Assembly (NCBI RefSeq): GCF_964355755.1
Contig: NC_092670.1
Coordinates: 24,851,795-24,915,794, forward strand
Reading direction: 5' to 3'
Source: Antedon mediterranea
Lineage: Eukaryota > Echinodermata > Crinoidea > Comatulida > Antedonidae
Length of the DNA stretch: 64,000 nucleotides
Position 1 is the stretch's first letter. Each line of letters starts with the position of its first letter. Both the position numbers and the translations under genes were made by a program. The notes beneath the pieces were generated by a model that saw only the letters and a program-made list of their open reading frames with translations, was not told the origin of the DNA and searched no databases. Positions 49,001 to 56,964 of the stretch are shown here, piece after piece.

Positions 49001-52000
49001 GACGGTGATATAGTGGTGATGAAGATAATATTGGCTAAATGGCTAATACTCCTTTTACATAGCCTAGCAAAAGTTGTATACACACACAGATCTCAACACC
49101 AACATTTGTAAGGTCTGCACCCCTTTTTTAGGCCAAAGAAAGGGGTACTAGGGTAAATATCAGATTGGTAATTGTAATAATATTCATTTAAAAATAAAAA
49201 ATACATAACAATGGATGACAGTAAACAGCAGGCCAATATTAATATAGCTTAACTACACAAAAAAGTTAAGAAATCTTAAAAAGTCCATCAGATCATTCTC
49301 AATCTCTGCAGTTAGTAGGAAACTTTCCATTTGAAAACTGGAGTTCATTGGGATGATGCAAAATAGGATTTTCATAATGCACTGCACAAGAAATGTAGAA
49401 CTTGCAGATTCTTTTTTTCTTTCCGAAAATTGTTGGGTTTCAGATGATGATTGTAGTAGAATTATATAACAACAAACATTAAGCATCAAAATTAAAACAT
49501 GCATATTATAACATACCACCATTCCAATTAAGAATTAAGTTGGGATATCTCAAAAACATCTGCATACATTATGATTGCTAAATGCAATAATTCAGAGAGT
49601 GAGACACGATTCTCAATTTTCCCCTTTCAACCAATTTGTGTGAAAAGTGTTCTCTTCAGGTGACAAGACAGCAATTTACAGCAATTTAATAGCCAGCAGC
49701 CTACACAACAGACCTATAGCCTCATTCAAACGAATGCAAAATTTAACATCCAATATAAAAAAACACGGAAATGTGCACTCGTAAATATACAGCCGTGACC
49801 GTCCTTCTTTTCAAAGTCTTTAAGTAATACATTCAACCCATATTAGATATCTCATTTAATGTGTCGCTTTAGTTTTAAATCACATTTGAGGCCGACTACA
49901 GCAATGTGCATGGCATTTTCACAATAAACTATATATTATTATATCATAATTTTTCTTCATTTTTTCAGCTATTACATAATGTTTTAAAAGAAAAGTTCTA
50001 TAAAAAAATTACTTTTCTTAATATTTCCAAAAATAAGAAATAAATAAATAATGTACAATTGCCGTTTATTATCCTGTTAAAAATTTGCTATTTTGTTTTC
50101 AATTTTAAATAACTTTCTTAAAACATCATTTTTTTAAGCACAAATTGTACTTCTCTATAATTCTATACGCAATACTAAATTTCAACTCCAACCTATAGAT
50201 CATTCTGTCTTGACTATATAAGCAATTGTATAAAGATCAGACGTGTCATGTATACACTATAAACTTTCGTTTTTTAAGAAATTTATTGATGTGGGGCTAA
50301 AAATCTCTCTCACAAATATTTTAAAGAGTTGTGATCAATAAAGGTGTAATGGCCGTTTGTCGTTATGACCTAGGATCCACCAAAAGTTTTGTTGAGGAAT
50401 AGAGTGCGGTAGTGCATCACAATGGCCCTTAAATGCACTGTAGAATTAGCATTATGTAACATGTTGCTCTGTCCTATTAAATATTGGATAACTTCATCAA
50501 ACAATTCATAGGTCATGGCAGAAATTATGCATTGAAACAACTCGGGACAACACATTTGAACACGAGTCAGTACAGTTTAAGTGAGGGATGGGAAAAATCA
50601 TGTGTTGAGACTACTGTAGATACCTGGGCCAGCTCATGACAACACTTGACATTTGGACACGAGTCAGTACAGTTCAAGTGAGGGACGGGGAAAATCATGT
50701 GTTGAGACTAGGTATAATAGTTGGGCCACCTCTGGGAAACTGTCCGTCCAGTTTAAAATTGCAAGATGGGGAAAATCATATGTAAGACTATAGATAGTTG
50801 AGACAGTCTTGGGCAAAGACACCTAAAACCTCAGCCTCAGTAATTAAAGTAAAATGAAGGATCTACAAATAATATTTTATATCCGTTACTAAAGAAGAAA
50901 GATTATTGAGTTGTTGTAATTTAGTTGGGCTTAATTTCTGCAAGAAGACTGCTATTTTGTATGTGTTAAAATCATAAATTGCCTGAATACTGTATAAATT
51001 ATTTGACAATGAGAGAATAATGTTTATAAATATACATTTAAATTGACAGGGTTAAAATGTATAATACATTTACTACGTGTTTAATCATACATCATAAACT
51101 GAAGTTGAATATAAAACGCACTCTGTACTACAGTATACATTTTAAACAGTCAATTATTTCCATTATTAGTTGCTAAAGATTTTTTAATGTGTTATTGTTA
51201 GCTCAACTTTTAAACTTTAAAATCCAAAATGTTAATCAAAATATTACAAATCATTCTATTGGGAATAAATGGTTAGAATTAGATTTTTAAACAAGAACCA
51301 TTTAATTTGTTTATGAAATTCCTTAATGTATAAAGTCCCATGTTATTAGTTATTTTCTAAATTATGTTCATCCATTATTTTTAATGAACCAATATAAAAA
51401 AATACTCTAAATAAAAATATATTTTATAGTAATTGTATCAAACAAAACAAGCATGGTATAGACAAAGGAATCAATTGTTAATAAGATATGACATGAGGTA
51501 ATACATACAAAACAATATTCTACTCAATAGAATATGCCACTTTTGCATGATGTATATTAGTATACTAAAAAATACTTCACTGTAATAATTCTACTACAGT
51601 TTCTTAAGCCATAACTCGAAATAGTTTCTATGAATGTATATGCCTTTTTAAAGCAAACATTTAAACTGATTCCTCTGTCTTTGCCCAATTGATTAAAATG
51701 CATATTAAATCTAGGTTTAACTGTCTGTAGAGCATTAGATAAAAAGAACATTAGGTAAAACCAAGTCAAATACACAACCTGGAAACGTGTAAGACGAATT
51801 GGTATAGTCGACTGCAAAGAAAAACATTTTAAACGACGTAACAGTTAAATACATAGTGGCAATATTAAGGAAACCTGCATATTGGTTGAATATAATTATC
51901 ATCGTGATCGCATCTTCATTTTGTTTTACTCATGATAATAAACTAAAAATTAATCATAGTAAACTTTTGATTTTCTGTTCAATCCTGTAGCTACTTCTTA

Positions 52001-54174
52001 AAAGCACTAGTTAGCTTGACATTATTTAAATTTTACTAGTTTTACCTTTCATCCAAGTGACAGTAGGTGCAGGAGCACCGACCGTATGACAATGAAGCAA
52101 CGTACGAGTCATCTCAATCACAGTTGTATCATTTGGACGGACAACCATCATTGGTGGGATTCCTGTAAAACAATAATTTAATAAGTGGAAAACAAATATA
52201 TATATGTCCCAAATATGTTTGCTATTGGGGAAAAATTGATGATTAATCTACAAACACCATGATACCATCTAATTGTGTATCATGTCTTTTTAGGTCAGTG
52301 GATTATATTATGACGTTATTCCTATACTGCCCTCTATAATAGCAAGCTTGCGTTTTCATGATGCACAACTTGAAGTTTACTCTGTGCATGCTCAGAAACA
52401 CACTAAGCGTGTACTGAGCGATTAAGCGATATTAAGTCATGAAAGGTAGATCGATACTAAACAGGAAGAAGAAAAACTGTATTGTAGAAAGCAAAACAAG
52501 AGGAAATCGTATAAAACATATAAAATGTACAAACTTTCAACTTGAAGTCTTGTGTCTGAGATGGCTTCATCTACTTCGTTACTAATCTCACATTGGAACA
52601 TCCCAGCATCAGATGCTGCTAGGTCCTGGATTTGGAGGCTACCACTTGCAAGTACCTACATGAAAATATACACCCTCAATTACTGTATGAAAAATGATAT
52701 ACTATTGATTAAACTTACAGCTTATACATTATCTCTTGACAAGTCTACCAAAAATAAATTATATTTAAAAACAAATACAATTTTATTACAGGTTACACCT
52801 CTATTGGAGACACTCCTATTCTCCGTGAAATAAACAAAGAACAATATATGTTGAACACAAGGCCAACACTCAAGAGGACACTTTGCTGGGTCATAAAGAT
52901 GTCCCCTTATTAGGGGTTCTCCTACAATACACTGCAGTTTTTAAATATTTAAAAATTGGAAACATTTGTTATGTATCTAACAACGATAACTAGAACAATT
53001 GGCTTAAAGTCTCGTATCAATATCGGTTTGGATATCAAATTGAATCATTTTTCCTGCATTTCATTCCTCTTCACTGAATCCAGAAATTATGCTAAAGAAA
53101 ACAAACTGAAAACAACAACCAAAGGCAATACATCTAGGATTGAAGAAAACACTTATGTTGTAAACTTAAAGTAGATTCTGCTTGGATACAATGATTATTG
53201 CTTGAAAAAATAACTATCAGGATATTGCTGCAAAGTCTCCAATTACCAGTTATGGCATTTAAAAGAAAAACAACCTTTGTAACGTGTACATTTCTGATTC
53301 ATGTACACTTTTGACATTGTATTGTTGATACCAAGCTTTGGTACTGTTATAATAATAATATCAAAATAATGCAGTTATGACCCTGAGTAGTAGAACCATA
53401 AACTATTCTCCCTCTGCAAGAGGAGACATACTACATAGAAATATTGACTGTCAGAGAGATTTGTAGGGTGGGAAACACCACTTTTTACTAGAAACCAGGA
53501 GCGAAAAGGTAAATAGGTCTAGTTCATGAAAATGGCCAATCTACCTAACCAGCAGGCAAATTTTATCTACTAGAATAAACCTATCACATTATTTTCTTCA
53601 GTGGCCCTCCTCCTTCTCTAAAAGGCGAGTAAATAAGAGTAAAGCCAAATGACAAATCATCACCATTGCATCACCACAAAACGATTGAATGAAACAGAGA
53701 AACAATTATCAACGCAAGTTCGCAAATATTGAATGAAAAAAAACTCTAATTGTGCTTACTGTGTATAAAGAATATTCACTGAATTATTTGTTAACACAAG
53801 TCACGTATTCTTTTTTTGGTTTTTGCTGTAGTGATGTTACAGTTTGGTTTTATGAAAACTTATACTGCAATAGCATACTACGTCAGTAATGTCATTTTTA
53901 TTGTTTCAATAAAAATATACAAATCCAAAACAAAATTACTGCAATAATTCTTTTCTGAAACCATCTTGGCTTTATACAATCTTTTACGACATTAAGTAAT
54001 CAACATAGATACATACCTGATAACGTGAAATCCCCAACTGATTCACATTAATAGCGTTACGATACCATGTGATGTTTGGTCGTGGAATTCCTTGCGGTTG
54101 ACACGGAAGATCAATGATCGAATCCACATCACCTGTTACGGTCCTATCCGCATTCAGACTGAACTCAGGAGGCG
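22099..54174 (-). CDS. SDK: Sidekick cell-adhesion protein (Ig + 13 FNIII + TM), 5' end missing
   Basis: Homophilic Ig-superfamily adhesion protein; known members act at synapses and at tricellular junctions. Exons (minus strand, 5' to 3'): 54017-54174, 52535-52655, 52046-52162, 47972-48142, 47322-47600, 46408-46542, 46061-46231, 41222-41292, 40405-40746, 40039-40234, 39619-39717, 39149-39340, 38719-39018, 38095-38165, 36576-36810, 34611-34726, 34200-34386, 33325-33615, 33016-33214, 32622-32725, 31585-31655, 30620-30848, 29843-30145, 29354-29491, 28870-29031, 28137-28265, 27743-27910, 26316-26441, 25880-26027, 25293-25473, 22099-22350. All have GT/AG sites and compatible phases. Together they give 1819 codons without a stop: Ig4-6, FNIII 1-13, one TM helix and a tail ending GFSSFV. 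Vertebrate SDK1/2 are about 2200 aa, so Ig1-3 and the signal peptide (roughly 380 aa) are missing and probably lie beyond 64000. The TRIM gene and many repeats sit in its introns. Confidence 0.95.
22351..25292 (-). other. SDK: Sidekick last intron, 2.9 kb, no gene
   Basis: AT-rich intron. Around 24660-24767 a sequence ends in AATAAAGAAAGATTTC plus CTAT repeats, which resembles the 3' tail of a LINE or SINE. Around 24990-25200 words like TTAGTTTTTAGTATACTAAT recur several times, a degenerate tandem repeat. No exon was recognised. Confidence 0.4.
25636..25772. repeat. GC-rich 33-bp palindromic minisatellite, about four units
   Basis: Units start at 25636, 25669, 25702 and 25735. Each has the core AAACGCCCCAGGGCGTGGGG followed by CGTTTAT or CATTTAT, so every unit can fold into a hairpin (AAACGCCCC with GGGGCGTTT). 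It stands out sharply in GC content from the AT-rich Sidekick intron around it. The last unit is diverged. Confidence 0.88.
26316..26441 (-). other. SDK: Sidekick transmembrane exon
   Basis: Encodes [18 protein letters not shown] and a hydrophobic stretch of about 24 residues rich in Val, Ile and Leu, then the basic stop-transfer GKSRKY. The juxtamembrane FYEEWWFL is nearly the same as in vertebrate SDK1/2. It fixes the orientation: FNIII domains outside, tail in the cytoplasm. Confidence 0.93.
28326..28639 (-). mobile_element. Palindrome-centred MITE, copy A (in Sidekick intron)
   Basis: About 314 bp. Its first part is a long hairpin whose arms contain GGTACAAATAATGGCAC and GGTGAATGATGAAAGGTTAT, with a loop of about 13 bp near 28402. 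A non-palindromic part follows with AACGATCGTTGAATAGTGCG and CCAATCAAATGACAGGAATT. The same element lies in opposite orientation at 54500-54799. No coding capacity. Confidence 0.85.
30885..31010 (+). repeat. Dispersed repeat with hammerhead-like core, copy 1
   Basis: Contains CTGATGA (30902-30908), a 16-base spacer and GAAA (30925-30928), the order of the catalytic core of a hammerhead ribozyme. It then shares GTTTTGATTTAGCTTTTTGC with copies at 32008-32130 and, in reverse, 62228-62395. Stem II here is damaged and the base expected before the cleavage site is changed, so this copy is probably dead. It lies in a Sidekick intron, antisense to the gene. Confidence 0.6.
32008..32130 (+). repeat. 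Dispersed repeat, copy 2 (without the hammerhead-like part)
   Basis: Shares GTTTTGATTTATCTTTTTGC, CATTGAGATCCAGCCACTG and ATTTGCCTTTGG with the copy at 62228-62395 (there in reverse complement). The CTGATGA/GAAA part seen in the other two copies is absent or unrecognisable here. Confidence 0.6.
35012..35324 (+). mobile_element. tRNA-derived SINE with a conserved central domain
   Basis: The head has a near-perfect A box (GTGGCCGAGCGGTTA, the tRNA-Leu/Ser type) and the B box GGGTTCGAGGC. The head ends match as GTGAGTGA/TCACTCAC, so it still looks tRNA-like. The body contains TCTCGGATAAGGACTATAAA then CCGTAGGTCC, resembling a central domain shared among SINEs of many animals (possibly the Nin-type domain; recalled, not checked). 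The tail is AAACAAACAAAC. CGGTAGTG before and CGGTGGTG after may be the target duplication. It lies in the Sidekick intron between FNIII-6 and FNIII-7. Confidence 0.8.
38380..38640 (-). mobile_element. tRNA-derived SINE, copy 2
   Basis: Reverse-complement relative of the element at 16471-16672. On the minus strand it starts GTGGAGTTGTAGCTTGGTAG, has the B box GGGTTCAAGTCC and ends in GACAATTTGCCTAAAAATTG followed by an A/T-rich tail. It lies in the Sidekick intron between FNIII-5 and FNIII-6. Confidence 0.72.
40791..40936. mobile_element. MITE of the AAGCTCTGTCTACAC family, copy 2
   Basis: Begins AAAGCTCTGTCTACACCATC and ends AACTAGTTTGATAGTG then AAGAGAGCTT. The interior ATGTGATGTGTCCATGTATG and GATGATGTCATA is shared with the other copies. 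146 bp, located in the Sidekick intron between FNIII-2 exons. Confidence 0.85.
42681..42718. mobile_element. MITE fragment (right end) just upstream of the TRIM gene
   Basis: Only the right terminus is present (GTCAAATTAGTTTGATAGTG then TAGACAGAGCTT). The matching left end was not found nearby. It ends about 125 bp before the TRIM start codon, so it is in or near that gene's promoter or 5' UTR. Confidence 0.7.
42844..44991 (+). CDS. TRIM-NHL protein (RING, two B-boxes, coiled coil, filamin-type domain, NHL repeats)
   Basis: Likely RING-type E3 ubiquitin ligase, 715 aa from the ATG at 42844. An earlier in-frame ATG at 42814 lies before a likely splice acceptor (TTTTAGTTATTGCAG, ending 42835), while 42844 has the good context ACAATGG. 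Counting from 42814, the RING C3HC4 residues are C32, C35, C47, H49, C52, C55, C69 and C72. B-box 1 is about 110-146, B-box 2 about 170-208 ([15 protein letters not shown]), a Lys/Glu-rich coiled coil about 215-345, a filamin/ABP280-like domain about 385-485 and NHL-type beta-propeller repeats to the end ([30 protein letters not shown]). This is the TRIM2/3/71 arrangement, but sequence alone does not give the ortholog; marine invertebrates often have large expanded TRIM sets. The whole coding part is one exon, nested on the opposite strand in a Sidekick intron. AATAAA signals follow near 45040 and 45245. Confidence 0.94.
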   Translation: MATGESDLSLFLESIDEKLLECSICLATLRNPRSIACLHSFCLACLEKWVKSNHGKLSCPICRKWHPIPDGGLEKLPPNTFVNNLLEITEQFKKKEQVKCVCEATEQVTYYCKECRHYLCSACSKHHKMLPILASHTLLTAGEVQLMNKQQFANLHPPLCSTHKKPLELYCTKCKVPICWKCAIVDHAKGANHEPIDIVSAFKIFKGTAEKFKNTANECLKKLENRIRVVTENDMKLEESKNASLKSINEQFEEMVKIMKEKTDKMKTKVEEKFTNEKIENDLQLNELNKIKSDLNTNMSFLNQSLKSEPATAMMSSEIALNTLKDQINNFKEIKEIRQNDSGQINFFGNKFTIDLLKQCDIGHVTPITADDLILEGPECVTQSQPIIARINVSHKVGLSQLKATWTHSTGKYNIGHVKQDNNYYFIRGVCNNLGICTLNVYFKGKPIKQSPLAIKIEGEGQVTYFKVDKKPMGLVKCDDDCLLISFGTNEIHKYKQSGKYIDKITLPEDVQVYRMYKMKNNNIAFSDVGNECIQVCDMNGHVIKSIGKGVLETPQGIHIDEASNVIYVADWNTECVFMFDIYSGKELMKIGSQKELLFGYNDVTLTQTGKVLVTDWGNSQIVLYDNEDKLFKVLINEGDEDGMVKYPRGVVVDKDDNIIVSSKRKLQLFRSNGNFIKTIYKKDGIKNTEQLCIISPHKIAVANWIGNRIMISNY
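45312..45998. repeat. 51-bp minisatellite, about 12 full units plus a decayed one
   Basis: Ten units are nearly identical, with core GAGAGTAAAAACAAAATGGA then GGGTAGTAGTCTATTTATTC. Units 11 and 12 are diverged and a thirteenth is broken. Because 51 is a multiple of 3, the array is open in more than one frame on both strands. The plus frame repeats the 17-residue unit [17 protein letters not shown] (218 codons from 45294), and the minus strand repeats a hydrophobic 17-mer. I treat it as non-coding. It starts about 320 bp after the TRIM stop codon, within the Sidekick intron. Confidence 0.93.
47744..47905 (+). repeat. Diverged tRNA-like SINE
   Basis: Has GTGGACCTGTAGTTTGGTG, then TGCTTGCCTTCCAATCCCAA and a B-box-like GGGTTCAATC at tRNA spacing, arranged like the SINE at 16471. 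The body differs. Located in the Sidekick intron between Ig5 and Ig6. Confidence 0.45.
48935..49024. repeat. GGTGAT/GGTGGT low-complexity repeat
   Basis: Irregular repeats of GGTGGTGGT, GATGATGGTGG and ATATTGAT words. A decayed microsatellite. Confidence 0.6.
50541..50830. repeat. Imperfect tandem duplication of about 113 bp, 2.5 units
   Basis: The words ACACGAGTCAGTACAGTT, AAGTGAGGGA and AAAATCATGTGTTGAGACTA appear twice in the same order (about 50563 and 50658). A third, diverged unit follows (CCGTCCAGTTTAAAATTGCA, GGGGAAAATCATATG). No coding potential. Confidence 0.75.
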
Positions 54175-54357
54175 CTGAAGAGACAAATAAAAATATGCTA
54201 TTACTAATGTAGCAATAAAAAATAATAAACTACACAGTTGTAGAATAACAGAAATTGAAATTTTCCCCATTGGAGGGTGTTTTGGTGTAAACAATATCAT
54301 ACACAATATGTCAACCAATTCCTGGTAGTGCATCTATCATTTGTTCCACTTATCATA

Positions 54358-54440
54358 AACAAATTCAATTCAATTCAATTTCTTTATTGCTGCAAATGCT
54401 ATCAAGGGCTAATATCTGCTTAAAAATACTACATCATCCA
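54358..54440 (-). repeat. Possible LINE 3' tail
   Basis: On the minus strand the sequence ends AATAAAGAAATTGAATTGAA with short TTGAA repeats, as often seen at the 3' ends of non-LTR elements with microsatellite tails. No coding part is attached, so the call is weak. Confidence 0.3.
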
Positions 54441-54499
54441 AACAAAATTATACATATTTACATTTAAAATTTAAACACATAAAAATTATAGTCATTATT

Positions 54500-54799
54500 A
54501 TATAACACCTATATAAATTCCTGTCATTTGATTGGACGAATGTGGGTCACATGGCGTGCAATAGTACGCACTATTCAACGATCGTTAAATAGTACTTTTT
54601 GAAACATTTTTGTTTGTTATTTAGATGTTATATAAAACAAATAATGAATGTTTTGTATTCGTGTAATGGTACAAATAATGGCACTTGGTGAATGATGAAA
54701 GGTTATATCAACTCGGCTTTGCCTCGTTGATATAACCTTTCATCATTCACCTCGTGCCATTATTTGTACCATTGCACTCATAAACATTCATTATTTGTA
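54500..54799 (+). mobile_element. Palindrome-centred MITE, copy B
   Basis: The same element as 28326-28639 in the opposite orientation, from ATAACACCTATATAAATTCC through the hairpin arms (GGTGAATGATGAAAGGTTAT) to CATTCATTATTTGTA. Similarity is high over its whole length apart from small indels, so both copies are fairly young. It lies just upstream of the Ig4 exon. Confidence 0.85.
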
Positions 54800-56070
54800 T
54801 ACTACTGTATAGTAGTTATTATTATTTTATGTAATTATTGTTATAATGATTATTGTTATATAGTTATTATAATAATTAATAAAAGTGTAATAAATTATAG
54901 GTTACATCTTAAGGGCAGTTTTAATGTCAAGCACAGAAGAGGAATAATACAGTGTCAACAGAGCATCACATTTGATGCTTCTTTCATAGGCTTAAAAGTC
55001 AAACACTAACCTTAACATAATACAGGCACCACTATGTGATACTTATATGACAGTGTATTACAGAATATTTTGGACAGATCATGGCATACAGTATTTGAAT
55101 ATACAGTACAGAGAATCGGGTGAATTTGTATACAGGTGTAATAGTTTTTCTACTTTAAATAGTTAAAGCAAATGTTCAGCTTTATACCCAAGTTTGTCAT
55201 GACTTATTAAGTTTCTTTTCTTTAATCATGGATGTTAAGATCTTCCCAGATTTATTTCATAAAATGATTCTAAAATGAATATTTTAATTCATATTATTTC
55301 AAAATAACTTCTAAACTCTACTCTTCTAATATATTTATTTTTTCTATTTTAATAATAATTAAACTTTTTCTTTGGTGATTCTCAAAAATATTACAATAAA
55401 ACAATAATATGTTATCAAAATGTTTGCAAAAATGCTTGTTAAAACTGTTAAAATGAGTAAAAAGCACACATCACTGCAAACGTTACCAATGCAAATAATA
55501 AGAATCTGTTAAAAATAAACCCTTCAACCTTGTACTGCAAATAAAATGCAACATTATTATTAATTAGCAATGATAGGAGCATTAATATTAATATAAAATT
55601 CATGGTTAAGAAAATTGTTATATTTTTAAATTGTAAGAAATAACTTAAATATGTACAATGTTATTAGTTAGTGAGCTATAACACCATCTTTGCCACCACT
55701 GTTTTCCACAACACACTTTGTTACCCTCACCATTTTCTACACCACACTTCTTCCCAATATCACACAGGGTACAATTCCACTGCACAGAACAATACAGTAT
55801 GTATAAAAATCCTATTTGTGTTCAACACTGTATGTGTGTTTTTATTCCGGCTTCTGTTCTAAATTCACATTTTTCCTTATTACTTTTTCCTAGTAAGTAT
55901 TTTGTTTTGTATTTATTGTTAAATAACTTCTAAACTCTACTCTGTTAATTTTAATAAAGTATCAAAACTCATTAGTTGTGTTTTTGGTTTCCATTCTAAA
56001 TTTAAAAACATTTTGTTCTTTCTTATCTTCTAAATTCTACCAGATAGCAATCCATGTACGGTAGTTGTTG
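54800..56070. other. Upstream of the first Sidekick exon seen; no gene
   Basis: Very AT-rich. I searched the minus strand for exons of Ig1-Ig3 and saw none. A C-rich patch near 55680-55800 has stop codons in the frames tried. Confidence 0.4.
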
Positions 56071-56074
56071 CTTA

Positions 56075-56875
56075 TGTTATGCGCGATTTGAACGATTTGC
56101 GCAATTTGAAATTGCGCAAAAAAATCCTTGCGCAATTTGAAATTGCGCAAATAATTCTTGCGCAATTTAAAATTGCGCAAGGATTTTTTTGCGCAATTTC
56201 AAATTGCGCAATCAACTTGCGCAATTTCAAATTGCGCAAGAAAATCTTTGCGCAATTTTAAATTGCGCTGCACAATTTGTAAATTGCGCAAGATAGTTCT
56301 TGCACAATATGACACCTTTGCGCAATTTGAAAACGAACTGTAAATTTTCCCATACATGGCTATAGGCTAGGCCTAGGCAGAGGAGTTTAAAATTTAGTAT
56401 TTTATTATATAAATAAGACCATTTCAATGAAGATAATGTTTAATACTCACTTTTTAAGTTTTTAATATTAGTTTAAGCTAGGCCATGTAACCTAGTCAGT
56501 ATCAGTAGTCCAGACCCTAGCTAGGCTAGAGTAGTATAGCCGGCCGCCCGCGCCGCGCCCGCCTGGTGGAACACCACCGCTTCGTTTTCCTTCGTCGGTT
56601 CTTCGACGGTATGCTAACTTATAACAATATTTGCACTACTAAAATAAGGAAATGCGATATTTATCTTTAATTTTGAATCATTCTTAGAAATTACTATAAA
56701 AATATGGGTGTACATGATTTCACAATCTGTCGAAAAACCTTGCGCAATTTGCAGATTACTTGCGCAATTTAATACGTTGCTTGCGCAATTTGAAACACAT
56801 GTTTCAATTCAAATTGCGCAAGGATTTTTTTTGCGCAATTTCAAATTGCGCAAATCGTTCAAATCGCGCATAACA
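56075..56875. mobile_element. 801-bp TIR element packed with TTGCGCAA palindromes
   Basis: The left end starts TGTTATGCGCGATTTGAACG and then ATTTGCGCAATTTGAAATTG; the right end is its reverse complement for about 65 bp. CTTA flanks both sides (56071-56074 and 56876-56879), a possible 4-bp target duplication. Inside, TTGCGCAATTTNAAATTGCGCAA-like palindromes recur about five times on the left and three times, partly broken, on the right. The centre has a GC-rich patch (about 56540-56570). There is no coding capacity; the short open frames across it are made by the repeats. Confidence 0.8.
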
Positions 56876-56964
56876 CTTATATCAGCAATATTACATTATC
56901 AAAACCATACAGTACACGATAAAAAGCGATTCACACTAGAACAGCTTGGATACCTTGGATGACT

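Larger units (their letters stand above)
48143..52045 (-). other. SDK: Sidekick intron splitting Ig5, 3.9 kb
   Basis: No exon was recognised. It holds a GGTGGTGATGAT-type low-complexity stretch at about 48935-49024 and the tandem duplication at 50541-50830. The remainder is AT-rich sequence. Confidence 0.5.
47322..54174 (-). other. SDK: Sidekick exons for Ig4, Ig5 and Ig6
   Basis: Ig4 uses 54017-54174 and 52535-52655 (Cys in DLPCQ, Trp in ITWYR, second Cys in AGMFQCEIS). Ig5 uses 52046-52162 and 47972-48142 ([20 protein letters not shown]), split by a 3.9 kb intron. Ig6 is the single exon 47322-47600 ([20 protein letters not shown]). All three keep the Ig disulphide pair and the D-x-G-x-Y/F-x-C signature. 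The donor after 52535 is GTTTGT, weaker than the others. Ig6 runs into ELPHAP, the conserved start of the first FNIII domain in Sidekick proteins. Confidence 0.88.

Noticed and set aside
56079-56427. Overlapping open frames rich in RNLKLRK / AQFEIAQ repeats
   Set aside because: They are translations of the TTGCGCAATTT palindrome array in both directions and not genes.
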